Below the pieces are notes generated by a model, which was not told the DNA's origin, did not search any database, and was given only the letters and a program-made list of their open reading frames with translations. Source: Rotaria socialis (taxonomy: Eukaryota; Rotifera; Eurotatoria; Philodinida; Philodinidae). Taken from it: 64,000 nucleotides of DNA. The stretch lies in NCBI GenBank assembly GCA_905331475.1, contig CAJNYU010003219.1, positions 248,001-312,000 on the forward strand, given 5' to 3'. Positions 49,297 through 60,604 of this stretch are shown here, piece after piece. The first letter of the stretch is position 1, and every line of letters starts with the position of its first letter. Made by a program: the position numbers and the translations under genes.

Positions 49297-52200
49297 ATGT
49301 CGTCAATAATAACTGATGGTGATAATCATCAAAAACAAGATAAATATGAATCTATTTTTAAACATTATGGTTTCCAAATGCGAGCACCGCATCTCGATCA
49401 TCAAAATGAGAAAAATAATATTGAGATAAATACTGATTTAAATAAATATAAAAGAATATTACATGAAATTAAAACAAAATTCTTGCAAAGAAATGAGAGT
49501 AACAAAAAAGAGAAAAAATCAAGAACTATGGCCAGTAAAACACAGCAAGCAATAAGTAAAAGATCGTCAATAAAATCTAACCGAAAGAAAGACTCGGAGA
49601 AAGAAGTTCGTTTGAAAAAAATCAAAAAATCTATTGAACAAATTGACATACTTTTTCATCTAGGGCGCAAAACAAAATCGAGAGAGTGTTATAAAAATTA
49701 CACTCCCTGATGAAGCTAAAGCTCGTAAAACTACATATAGGTATGTGACAATCAAAGTGTTACCAAGCTTTATTTTGATTCAATGATAGTAAACAACAAC
49801 AAAAAACAAATGAAAATCAACGGATCTCAGATACAAATTCATCACTGCCAATCACATTGTCAAATTCTCCGTCTATTACTACCATGAAAACAGCACAAAA
49901 ATTACCAATAGTCAATTCCAAAAGTAATCAATCAATATCAGATATACAATCGAATAGGATTTCTACAGAGCCACAAAGTACTAATCAAATTATTTCATCA
50001 ACACTTTCGTTTCATCAGACACAGTCTGGTGAATCCAATGCGAAAATCAATGCACAGAAAAATAAGCAGGATCTAAGCTCAACAATAAATAATTTTGAAT
50101 CAACGTGGGATATAGATGAAATCAACAAATTTACACGAGATATTTTCAAACGTACGAGTAACAACATAGTTCACTTGATATTATCAATATTTTTTGCTTT
50201 TCAGGTAGTAGCACTAAACCTATCATTCGTTCACATCGAATTCGATTGAAATGGTATGCGTATATGAAAATATAACCTATACAGAACTTCACATTATTGA
50301 GATAGAAATTCGGACTTTTGCATAGATATTATTACTATACGATCGATGACTGTATATCAATAAAGAATTTCTCTCTCATATGAGAATCGCCCACTTGTTG
50401 TACTCCTGCAGGTTAAAGTAATTGGATACTGAAGAAATCTGTTTAAACGTTTTAAAAAAAGTATCTTCCTGTGATTGAAAACAGTAGCAGTTTCATGTTC
50501 GACATTTTAATCACCAGAAGATTACAATCGCATATTTTCTTCAATCACAGATTTTGATTAAATCTCTTATCATTTACAGTGCTGAAGATTCGGATGATTA
50601 TTTATCGAAATATAGTCAACGTCGAACTCATTGCTTGGATCTTTTTGAAGAATATGTTAATGGACTTAAACGACCATTCGGCATTATTCGAGACGCAGCT
50701 TCTGATCCACCTGTATTTGATCCGGGTCTTACTGTAAGTTAGAATTAGACAATGTCATCAAATAATTGAAAACATCTTTTATCAGATAATGGGTCCGCGT
50801 GTTAAAAAAAATGCATCTGTTATCGATAAAGAAGAATTTCAAGTCATAAAACGGATTAACAGTATAGAACCAAGAAAAAAATATGCATTAGTTCATGAAC
50901 AAATAGGAATTTTCGTCATTGGTAGATCAATTTACTTGTTTTCCTTTTTAACTTTGATTTATCATTGTGTTTTATTATATATTAATGTAGGCGGATACAA
51001 TTTATTTGTCAATATTCCTGAACAACAAGAACCAGATAAAGATTATTTATTCAAATCTGATGGAAGCATTGTGCGCATTTCACGATTAAGTCCATGCCGA
51101 ATTCATTTTGGTGAATGATTCAGTAAAATTCGACTAGAACTATTTAACCTGAAAACGTTTTCTTTTTCAATATTTCAGGAGTATACACAAATGGTGATGC
51201 AATCTATGTTGCTGGTGGCCAAAAAATAAATAATGAGTAAGTCTTCTATAGTCAGTAATAGACAACTGGTAAGAGCCAGCAATGCTAGTGCTAGCTATGT
51301 TTGATAAAAACGTTTAATACAAAGTGAAATAGTTATTTTGATTTTATTCTGGAATACTCAATTCAATATAGAATGAATAATTTATCTTGTATTTTAAAAC
51401 GAAAAGTAATCTTAGCAAGAATCTGCTATGAAAGATAAAAACAGAGTCAAACGCAAATTTTACTGAAATAATATTCTGTAAATTGCTTAATCTCATATTA
51501 TTAGGTAACTCTGTAAAAATATGTTGAAATGATGAAAATTTTTGAATTGAAATCTAACGAATTCTCGTTCTAATTGGACGTTCTTGATTTTTATGCATCT
51601 TCTTTATTGTCATACTAGGTTGCTTGATGATATTCAACGTTTGAATTTACGAACATTGAAATGGGAATATGTTGCGACACTATTAAATCCAATTGCTGCT
51701 AGGTTATATTCGATCTGTCTTAATTCTAAGCCATGTTTTTCTTCCAACGTTTAGTGCCACGACAGTTGACGAACAACGAATATACATTGCGTGAGTTGTG
51801 TTACTTATCAAAAGTTTCAAACAGAATCATTTTTAGAGGTGGCTATGATATTTTTAAGAATCAAACATTTTTCGAATCTACTTTAACTATCTATAATATG
51901 ACAACAGGACAGTATGATTCAATAGCTATTTTCATATTCGAATAAATCCATATATATATATATATGTGTGTGTGTGTGAATTTAGATTTGAAAATGGAAA
52001 CGATTTACCATCACCACGTTGTCGTAGTCTAGTCTTTGTAGTTGATAATGCTTTGTTTTGTGTATCAGGTTTAATCGAGCGTCGTGATCATAATGGTAAT
52101 AAGAAAATCAAAATTTCAACTGTAAATACCTGTTTGAATTATGAATTCAACAATTCTTTGTATAATTATATTCTAAAGGATATTCTAAAATGGACACAGG

Positions 52201-52832
52201 AAGCGCCTACATGGATTAAAATATCACAAACACCTGAACTTAGTAAACTGCATGCACTATCATTCAATGGTAGAATCTTGCGATAATTCAAAACAATAAC
52301 ATGATGTATGAAATTCTCTGAATAGATCCTTACCTTGAAGTCACAAAACATAATCTTTCTGATGAACATGATACATCAGAAGCAACAGCTGAAGTACTTC
52401 TTAATTGTTTCTATTTGTGTATATTCACATTTTGATTAGGCATATTATGATTTTCGAACGAATCTATGGGCGAATGGCTCAGCACCGGCATCAGCGTAAA
52501 AAAAGCTTTCATATTAATCAAAAATCAAAAAAAAAGAATAAAAGTATTGTTTATGAATGTTTATTTAACAGAAAAACAATACCATTGACAAAACAAGAAC
52601 ATTCATCTTCTGCTGCGAAAATCTCCGATAAATCAGCATCGAGAACAACTAAAGATAAGAAAGTAACAGTGGCCAAAACTGCGTCGAAAAGTAATCCCTT
52701 GTCAAAAACAAAGTCAACTTCAAAATCTAAAGGTTTCTCGGTATCATAGTTAACCGTCATATTCCTACGTCGTGTTTTCTTTTAGGTAAAAATCAAGCAA
52801 GCAAACAAAAAAGCAAAAATAAAAAGAAATGA
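49297..52832 (+). CDS. Kelch-repeat protein with basic N- and C-terminal tails
   Basis: Sixteen exons in phase: 49297-49605, 49664-49740, 49790-50157, 50205-50253, 50580-50733, 50786-50921, 50991-51110, 51179-51236, 51619-51702, 51755-51790, 51837-51911, 51986-52269, 52326-52393, 52440-52495, 52572-52732 and 52786-52832; about 693 residues. Residues 1-300 are Lys/Ser/Asn-rich and disordered. The middle (about 330-600) has kelch blades: FVIGGYNLFVNIPEQ, GDAIYVAGGQKINNELLDD then TLKWEYVATL, RIYIAGGYDIFKNQ then TIYNMTTGQF, and LPSPRCRSLVFVVDNALFCV. No BTB or BACK domain is present. The tail returns to Lys/Ser/Thr-rich sequence (KTASKSNPLSKTKSTSKSKG) and ends KSKNKKK. The propeller probably binds a protein partner. 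Exons are very short, down to 36 nt. AATAAA at 52853 fits the 3' end. Confidence 0.8.
51950..51978. repeat. (TA)n(TG)n tract in a kelch-gene intron
   Basis: Alternating TA then TG dinucleotides just before the acceptor at 51985. Confidence 0.85.
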
Positions 52833-53749
52833 ACAAATATTATTGACAGAAAAATAAAGGAATAGTGTTACTATTGTGTAAAACTGTCTAGTCGATATTT
52901 AGAGTAATTACTATCATTGGATTCTACTTTTTCAATTCGCAATAATTAGAATAATTGTTAAAAATTTACATGTTCTAATTGATCACACAACGAAAACATT
53001 TACGAATGACAAGTAGATAAACAATTAAATTAATGTTGCCTCCTTCCATCTATAAACAAAACAAAACATTGATTAGAAGATTTTATAGCCATCTCAACTC
53101 ACATTCGTTCACAATAAATTGAATCAATAAATATTCCCTTGCTTTCAATTATCTTTGATATTCATTATATTCTTTTTCAAAGTAAAAAGTATTCATATGT
53201 TCTACTCTTTCATTTTGTACCGCCTTAGAAGTGAATATCTATTCATTTTCTTTATACTTCATTATCAATTGTCACATGGTCAAAAATTCTTGTCGTGAAA
53301 ATAAAAAAAGAAAATGTCCTAAAGACCTTATTTCCTGTTAAATAAACATTGAGATGAATTTGTCGATAATCCATTTAGAACTAAAACAGCTCGTCTATCA
53401 CCGGATTATCTCCAATCATTTGTAGACAATAAACACTAATCGAATAAACTTGTTAACGTGTGAGGTAGAAGTGGAATTTTTTCTTGCTTCCGGCATAGAC
53501 GTATATCTATCTTAATTGACCATCGAGAGAAAAGGCGATGGACACATACCGAGCCGCGCGCATTAGCACACATATTTGATTCGGTAATCAATTAGAAAGA
53601 AAACGTAAGACGACAAATAGATTGGCTTATAATAACAATAGACAAAAAGAGAGAAAATGCAAGAGAGAGGAATGCTCAACAAGAGATCGATATATATATA
53701 TAGAATGAACTAATATTATAATCTATCGATTTGGTGATATACACTAATC
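52833..53749. other. Intergenic
   Basis: AT-rich gap between the kelch and RASSF-like genes. No exon or repeat supported; the distal part is the likely promoter of the RASSF-like gene. Confidence 0.5.
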
Positions 53750-54834
53750 ATGCAAGGTAATATCCATTATAAGAATCGTATACACTAAAGGTAAAGTTAA
53801 TTCTTAAATTTTGTTTTCAGTTTGTCAACACCGTCCATACGAATGTATTCAAGTTTCCTATCGTGGTATTAGCAAATGTATAACGAATTTTAATCGTCTA
53901 ACCACAGTTAGTCATGTTATTGATGCATTACTCGATGATTTATCTGAAATACGTTATTTATCTGCAAATGATTGTTGTTTATATATTGAACGTCAACCAT
54001 ATTTATTTCCATTAAAATCCACAGATTTCATTCAAGATATTCTACTACGTTACACAGCAACACATGTACATTTTAAATTATCATTTAAACGTAATTCATC
54101 ACCGTCACGTTTTGCACAACGTAAAAGACTTCTGCGAACAGCAGGATATATACAACCATCACCAGTAATAAATGCCTATGAACAGTTAAAAATTCAAGAA
54201 TCATTAATTCGACGGCAGCATGAAATCATAACGCAATTAAGAAAAACAAATCTATCGAGTGATTGTCGTATTCAACAAAATGGAACATCAAATTATGGAA
54301 ATTATTTGGATTGGATTACTCAAAATGAGCATGATGGTGATATGAGTGACGATAGCAAGTATGTATGAAAAAGTGTAAAAATAATTCTGCATAGTTAAAT
54401 CTCGTCATATTTGAATTTCTAGAACTTCATTGGGTTTAATGTCAACATCCAGAAGACATTCACGTCAAGATGAATATCTTAAAGCAGTTAATCATGAAAC
54501 AGTTAATTCTAGGCGTTCATTATCACGCGTTCGTTTTCGTCCGTCAACTATAATAAATACAGATGAAATTTCAACATCACTGACACAAGTGAAAAGCATT
54601 TTAAAAAAGGGTGCAACAAATTATTCTCATATTCCTCGAACTTCAAGTGTCGATCGTGATATCAATCGATTAATATCTACTAAACAACGTAGAAACAGTC
54701 TATACACATTTGATGATGCCGATGATGATAATTTAACTGATCGAAGTACAACAGACTCGTGTTTAGGTTCACTTTCATCTGACGATAATAATAGTTATGT
54801 TATCAATCAACAACAATTAGAAACACTTGTATGA
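53750..54834 (+). CDS. N-terminal-RASSF-like protein (ubiquitin-like RA domain)
   Basis: Three exons in phase: 53750-53756 (ATG CAA G), 53821-54358 and 54423-54834; 318 residues. The first about 90 residues resemble the RA/ubiquitin-like domain of RASSF7-10: a strand (ECIQVSYRGISKCI), TTVSHVIDALLDDL as helix, then CCLYIERQPYLFPLKSTDF, and VHFKLSFKRNSSPSR at the end, where RASSF7/8 have QFVLRRTGPS. A short helical part (AYEQLKIQESLIRRQHEIIT) replaces the usual long coiled coil. The C-terminal half is Ser/Thr/Arg-rich and probably disordered, with RRHSR and RRNS sites that suit basophilic kinases, and ends QQQLETLV. In other animals the group works at junctions and centrosomes. Family assignment is by pattern only. 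Confidence 0.6.
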
Positions 54835-55307
54835 GCTTTTTCTCAATCTTTTTTCTTGCTTTTTTTTTGTTTGCATTTATTAAACTAACTTGTGTTTTGA
54901 ATGTAAAAAAATATGAATTAGAAAAACGTGCTGCCTTTTATTTATTGAAGAGGAGAAAGAAGAAGCAAAAGAATATCGACTTGTTGTTGTTTTTCTTTCA
55001 ACATAATTTCCGCTGATTTTTTTTATTGCGATAAAATAAAAGAGAAAAGAAAAAAACTGAAAACTTACGACACATGTGTGACAGTAAAGTAAAGCACCCA
55101 TCATCGTCGTCTATGATTTTTTCGAGACAAGCCGAAGAATTAGAGAAGTAAAAACACAAAAAAAGAAATTGTAGAACCAAAAACGTTTTTTTTATGATAA
55201 ATAAGTTTCTCAGAGGAAAAAAAACATACTAAGCATATATACATACGTCAGAATAGTTTTATTTTTATTTTATTTTCTTCTTGCTTGTCATCATAACAAG
55301 AATAATA
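54835..55307. other. Intergenic
   Basis: Tail of the RASSF-like gene and 5' side of the KCTD-TLDc gene. T-rich then A-rich; no gene or repeat supported. Confidence 0.5.
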
Positions 55308-56729
55308 ATGTCACAAACTAATGGTGTTATTACTGCTACTATATCTAATAATAAATTGAACATTAATGATACTACTACTACTAATAATAATAATAATGTT
55401 GATAGTGCATTAGAAGTTCTACAAAATCTATTAACATTAGCTCCTGTTTTAAAACAAAATTTAATTTTAATGTCTCAACAATTAACACAATTTATTAATT
55501 ATAGTGAGGATTTTCAAAAGCTGAATTCAACAATTCAATTAATGCAATTAAAACAAGAAAAACTTGAAAGAGAATTAGAAGAATTTCGAAACGATCGAAG
55601 CAATATTGATAAACAATTAGAAATAAATGCTGAAGATCGTGTTTATCTTGATATTGGGGGGCAACGTTTTACGACAACAGTTAAAACGTTGATACAACGA
55701 ACAAATTCAACATTTTTTCAAACGCTTATTAATGAAAAATGGAATGTCAATACAAATTCTTTTGACAAACCAATTTTTATCGATCGTGATGGACGTTTGT
55801 TTGATATTATTCTTAAATATCTTCGAACAGGTGAATTAAATATTGAAGAGAAAAAACTACTGAAAGAAGTATTAACTGAAGCAAAATTTTATAAATTAAG
55901 AACTTTAGAAGATAAAATAAATTTAATGTTAAAAAAAGATGAATTACTTACGACTGCTAATTCATTTGAGATTATTAATCAATCACCACCGTGCAGTCCC
56001 TTATCAGCGCTTACCAAATCTCGTTTCTCACCTTTTGCATCTGGATTATTACCGAATAGTGCAACACGTGTACTACCCATAAGTCCATTTTCTCCATCGA
56101 AATCGAAAATTCATCCAGCTCAAACAGCATTATCGTGGAGATCAAATGTATCGTTAGAAAATCGCCTAAATATATTTCTTGGGAGTACCTTATTGACGAC
56201 TGAATATGAAGAAAAACTTCTTGAATTTATAGGCGATAATATTCAACAGCAGCAACCATGGAGTTTAATTTTTAGAGCTAGTGAACATGGTTATGATGCA
56301 AGTGATTTTCATCGTTGCTGTGATTCATTTGCACCAACAGTATCAATTATTCAAACTGATTTTGGGAATATTTTTGGTGGTTTCACATCAATACCGTGGA
56401 GCTCACCTGACTTACGCTCTGATCAAGCGGATCCAAAAGCTTTTTTGTTTACATTGAAAAATAGTTTAAATGTTTCGCCAACAAAATTTCCTGTTGCTCA
56501 AGAATATCAACAAAGTGCAATAAGTCATAATCCAACATGTGGTCCTAATTTTGGTTCACCAAAAAACGAAGGAAGTGATTTATGTTTAAGAAATAAGTTT
56601 AATGAGAAAACTAATTGTATATTTTTTCCCAAAAGTTATATTGATTCAACTAATCTAGGTGGTTTAATATTTGCTAAAAAATATTTCGCATGTAAAGAAG
56701 TGGAAGTATTTACATTGATGCCCATCTAG
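55308..56729 (+). CDS. KCTD-type BTB + TLDc protein, intronless
   Basis: A single open frame of 473 residues from ATG 55308 (a TTG nine codons upstream is also in frame). After an Asn/Thr-rich start comes a coiled coil (about 70-110: LMQLKQEKLERELEEF). The T1/KCTD BTB follows (about 114-215): VYLDIGGQRFTTTVKTL, then FIDRDGRLFDIILKYLRTGE and LLKEVLTEAKFYKL. After a Ser/Pro linker a TLDc domain fills the C-terminus (about 285-473): WSLIFRASEHGYDASDFHRC, IFGGFTSIPWSS, FLFTLKN, CGPNFGSP, and a closing EVEVFTL. BTB domains of this type oligomerise and often recruit cullin-3; TLDc domains bind the V-ATPase and act in oxidative-stress defence in OXR1/NCOA7. The combination could link stress or V-ATPase to ubiquitination. 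No intron in about 1.4 kb is striking beside its intron-dense neighbours. Confidence 0.88.
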   Translation: MSQTNGVITATISNNKLNINDTTTTNNNNNVDSALEVLQNLLTLAPVLKQNLILMSQQLTQFINYSEDFQKLNSTIQLMQLKQEKLERELEEFRNDRSNIDKQLEINAEDRVYLDIGGQRFTTTVKTLIQRTNSTFFQTLINEKWNVNTNSFDKPIFIDRDGRLFDIILKYLRTGELNIEEKKLLKEVLTEAKFYKLRTLEDKINLMLKKDELLTTANSFEIINQSPPCSPLSALTKSRFSPFASGLLPNSATRVLPISPFSPSKSKIHPAQTALSWRSNVSLENRLNIFLGSTLLTTEYEEKLLEFIGDNIQQQQPWSLIFRASEHGYDASDFHRCCDSFAPTVSIIQTDFGNIFGGFTSIPWSSPDLRSDQADPKAFLFTLKNSLNVSPTKFPVAQEYQQSAISHNPTCGPNFGSPKNEGSDLCLRNKFNEKTNCIFFPKSYIDSTNLGGLIFAKKYFACKEVEVFTLMPI

Positions 56730-57183
56730 TTGAATGAATTTTATTTTAAATTAATAGTTCAATTTAAAATTATCATTAATTAATTAATTAGTTGGTTAAA
56801 TAAACATTCATACGTACATATATATATATATATTCGGATGTGTAATAAATGTATATGATTATAAATTTTAATAAAATACTAAGATGCGATACTTAAATTG
56901 AACTATTTGTTGTAAAAAAAATATAATTATTTGTTTCTTTTCATTTGAATATGAATAAGATTATTATTTGTATCAAATTAAGAAAATTATGGAAGAAATG
57001 TGTTTTGAGCACTGAAAAAAGGTGAAATGATCGTAGTTAATAGGTATTTTGCTATTAAATTATGATTAGCTCTACTCATATTGATTAATGCAATGGCAAT
57101 TCATAAATAATCTAATTGATTTGAATAATGATATGCATATGAAAGAAGTGTAAAAAAAAGTAAAAGTTACCAATAGCAAAAAT
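56730..57183. other. 3' region of KCTD-TLDc gene
   Basis: AT-rich with a TTAATTAATTAATTA run near 56776-56790, a (TA)n run near 56818-56832 and an AATAAA at 56870-56875 that could end the transcript. Confidence 0.5.
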
Positions 57184-57492
57184 ATGTCAAATGAAGAATA
57201 TCAGATTTTTAAAATTGCCAAAACACTCGACGAAACTCATGTTATTCTAAAGCAGCATAATGTATCAAAATATCGAACGTCGAATTTATCGAGCTCTATA
57301 CTAAACATTCTTATTGATGCAGCAATTATCGAAAATATCCATTATGCAAAATCAAAACACAAGTTTATGTTGACAATGATCACCTAACAGAAATTAAATT
57401 TATGTATAAAAATGCACATTGCCATAAACAACGTAATACAATAACTCGTTCGCCATCACCTGTACGTGAATTAGCTTCAAACTACGTTTAAT
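57184..57492 (+). pseudogene. Possible frameshifted coding fragment
   Basis: A frame from ATG 57184 runs to a stop at 57387. The adjoining frame continues from about 57373 to a stop at 57490-57492 with coding-like sequence (DNDHLTEIKFMYKNAH, then RSPSPVRELASNYV). One base lost or gained near 57364-57372 would connect them. No homologue is recognised and no splice pair explains the switch well. It may instead be noncoding. Confidence 0.3.
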
Positions 57493-57504
57493 GAAATATT
57501 ACAG

Positions 57505-57745
57505 GCGTTCAAATTAAAAATTTATTATTTGTGAACGCTTCAACACCCCGGTCGAACAGTCTGGCCTGGAAACGGTCGGTTCCGTTGATTTTGTAGACGC
57601 AGTATTCCGCTTGGAAAATTTCCGGTGATTTCCGATCAATTCCTGCCGGAAAGCACCGGATCCTGGCAAGAATCTGCCGGAACCGTTCGGTCGTATTTTT
57701 GACCGAAATACTGCTTCCATGTTCCAGCGATTTCCGTGTTTTCCT
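57505..57745. repeat. GC-rich foldback repeat
   Basis: Much richer in G+C than its surroundings. It opens with a hairpin (GCGTTC at 57505 and GAACGC at 57533). Inside are nested inverted segments: GCAGTATTCCG (57599-57609) with CGAAATACTGC (57704-57714), and CGGTCGGTTCCG (from 57573) with CGGAACCGTTCGG (from 57678). The TTTCCGG and TTTCCGAT words recur. Probably a short non-autonomous element or its remnant. Confidence 0.5.
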
Positions 57746-58297
57746 GCAGGATATGGTGGTACCTTATTATCATATTAATAATATCAATGACATTTTTGTA
57801 TTGTTTACAACTAAACAGTTATTAAAAGATACACAATTTACATTCTTATTACAAGTCGAAAAAAGTTCGAACTGCCCTGTTATCATAAACTTTTTTTGTA
57901 ATAATCATGTTTCCATAATATTTATTTATTTATGACTATTTTTGTATTCTTCATATTGTTTTGTCGGATGACATTATTTTTTTTTCTTAGTTCGCATAGA
58001 TAAATTTGGTGCTCATTTCACTATTCCTTCGGTGCTCAAAACACTCCCACGCCAAAAATTATTTTGTACATTTGCTGTATCATTTTATTCTATTATTTTA
58101 AATTGGTGTATGAAGACATTAAATTTGAAAAGTTAACAGAATGGATTCTCACATAGAATTAAATCGTACTCACATTTAATACGTTATTCTTAAGAGGAAG
58201 TAATTAATTTTTAAATATTGCTACGGTAATCTTTCTATAAAATATTTATTTGCTACTGTAAAGTGCTGATTATCAATATTTCTTTGGATCTCTAATC

Positions 58298-58389
58298 GAC
58301 TCCCCGGGGAGTCCCCAGGGAGTCCCCGCAAAAGAACGAAATCCCTAGGGACTCCCTGAGGATTCTTCTAGGGAGAGTTGACTAGGGGA
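58298..58389. repeat. GC-rich palindrome cluster
   Basis: Begins with the perfect 16-bp palindrome GACTCCCCGGGGAGTC, followed by repeated AGGGAGTCCCC, CCCTAGGGACTCCCT and CTAGGGAGAGTTGACTAGGGG words. These are mutually complementary and could form several alternative hairpins in an otherwise AT-rich stretch. Confidence 0.7.
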
Positions 58390-59411
58390 TACTTGCAATT
58401 TGACACTAAATAAAAACATCATCACAGTAAAATGTTTTTGTTCTTCATATTGCCACTGATAATTTTATCAATTTTGTTCTCATAGTGAAACAAACTTTCT
58501 GAAGACATCTAGATTATCTTGATCAATGTTCTGCTAGTATTTTGTCACAAATTTTCAAGATTTTAGAATTAAATTTTAAACAAAGCTTCAATACAATAAT
58601 ATACTTGTCCATTTGGATATATCTTGACATAATTCTTTTAAATGTAATAACTATACTATCATGAATAAGGGAAGATATTTTTACTAAATGTCAAACTTTT
58701 CCCTAGGAAAAGAAGTTCTTGGGAGTATTGATTCAATTCTTTATATATCAAACTGATATTAGGATACAAAAATAAGTAACTACCAATGATGCCATGGGAA
58801 TAGTTTTTGTACAAGTACGAATTTTCGTTTTTTTTTAATGACATTAGTTCGAAATAAGCATGATCTGTAGGCATAGAAATACGCTTCTCATCATGACATC
58901 GTGCGTGATTGAGGATTAACAAATGCAATTATTGTACAGCTCCTACTGGCCACATTCATAAGTCAGCATCATGCTCAATATTCAGAGGTAACTTAATGAC
59001 CATTTTTCTGGTTGCATTGTCGGGAAAGATTTCTTGGATTGAGAAGAGTATCACTTTCAATGTATCAAATTAGACAGTGAGATTTATAGGCGAACAAGAT
59101 AGTGATGATTGAAATTGACAGAAAATAAATGATTTAAGCTAATGCTATTTATTTAATTAGTTGATGAAGAGTTCTGCATTTTTTAAAATTTTTCTCATTA
59201 TATCTCGACTTGTACTATATTTGCATTCTGATTTATGGTGAATATAGAAGAATCTCGTAAGTGTATTACCGTATGATTATATGACCATTGTACATTCATT
59301 TCTATTGGCCGATCATATTGAGAAAATCATCCGTATTATCTAAAAATTCACTGTCAGAACAAACATGAATTCTACTGCTGAATAAGCTGAAATCAAAGGT
59401 ATCCTTTTCAC

Positions 59412-59539
59412 TAGGGGCGTAACCAGGGGGGTCTATGGGGGACTCAGCTCCACTACAGAGGTTTTAGCCTCCTCTCTCTACGATAGTTTTGACCGACGAC
59501 TTAGCCCCCCTCTATAATTTTTTTCTGGTGATGCCTCTA
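59412..59539. mobile_element. hAT-like MITE with 8-bp target-site duplication
   Basis: 128 bp. Terminal inverted repeats TAGGGGCGTAACCAG (left) and CTGGTGATGCCTCTA (right; reverse complement TAGAGGCATCACCAG) agree at 11-12 of 15 positions. The element is bounded by the exact 8-bp direct repeat CTTTTCAC at 59404-59411 and 59540-59547. Eight-base duplications and TAGGG-type ends are typical of hAT transposons. It has no coding capacity. Confidence 0.85.
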
Positions 59540-60496
59540 CTTTTCACTATTGATAACATCATAAAATCGAAGCGATCATCGCCATAGATAGCTATAGCAA
59601 ATAGAATATTGATAATATATCATTGTCTTGCCACTGTATTGTCTCTACGATTATTATGCAGTTAGCCGATATTATCTTCCAACTAAATGTGAAAAAGGAT
59701 TTTTGAACACGACTAGTATCAATTAATTGAAATGCTGTAGTATTCATTTGATCAATTAGTGCTACCGTATTTACACATATGAAACGAATTATGTGTTTGT
59801 TCGATCGTTTATTTACCAATAGACATGACACTAGTTTTTTGACCTTTTCTCATACAGATATCTACTATTCTTATATTATTTAATTCGAAACAGTTACCAA
59901 AGAAATATTCATATTTAAACAACGTATCGTATTAGAAATTGTCAAGTTCGTTTTGTTATTGTTTTCTTTTTTTATTAACGCATTCCATTCATTTTCTCTA
60001 TTAAATGCATTGCCACTAAAATGCAAAAACATCGACACAAGGTCTGCTAGGCAACCAACAAATGAAATATTTTTCTCGTTATTTTTATTATTGATAAGAA
60101 GCACATGTGTACTCTAAAGAAAAAGTATTAAATATATTTTTTATGTCTATAGAAAGCTATCAAGAGCCTTACAATATATTACAATTTACTTTCGAATGTG
60201 TGCCAGAAACAGAAAATTTCTAATTTTTTCAAACATGAAAAATTGCACTAAGTGGACTGCAACACCTTAGCGGAATTTGCACACAGAAATATTGTTGAAA
60301 TAATAGAAAGATTTGTTTTTCTTCTTCTTTTATCTTACACTAAATCGAACAATCTAAAAAGTGCCATAGACTGGACTTCGATCTAGAAATAAAAACACTC
60401 TGGTAAATACTCAAAGAATAAATTATGTTATCTCATATGATGTTAAGTGCGCTTTTCAAAAGTATTACATTATTTTAAAACAATAGAAATATGCAA

Positions 60497-60604
60497 TTAA
60501 GAAAAAGTGTCCGAATACAATCGCTTCTTTGAATTGGCATTTTCTTTTTTCCGTTGAACCATTTCCTGCCAATAATGTTGACTTTTATCGTTAGATTCAT
60601 CGAC
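60497..60604 (-). pseudogene. Possible orphan terminal exon
   Basis: After an acceptor-like CTCACAG the minus strand reads DESNDKSQHYWQEMVQRKKE and on to a stop at 60497 (ending RLYSDTFS). The HYWQEM pattern recalls the last helix of synaptotagmin-type C2 proteins (HWNQML), but similarity is short. No companion exons are visible upstream to 63.6 kb, so if real it is an isolated remnant. Confidence 0.2.

Noticed and set aside
52405..52749. 114-codon frame as a separate small basic protein
   Set aside because: Its C-terminal half is the 15th exon of the kelch gene (52572-52732) in matching phase; the first part is intron.
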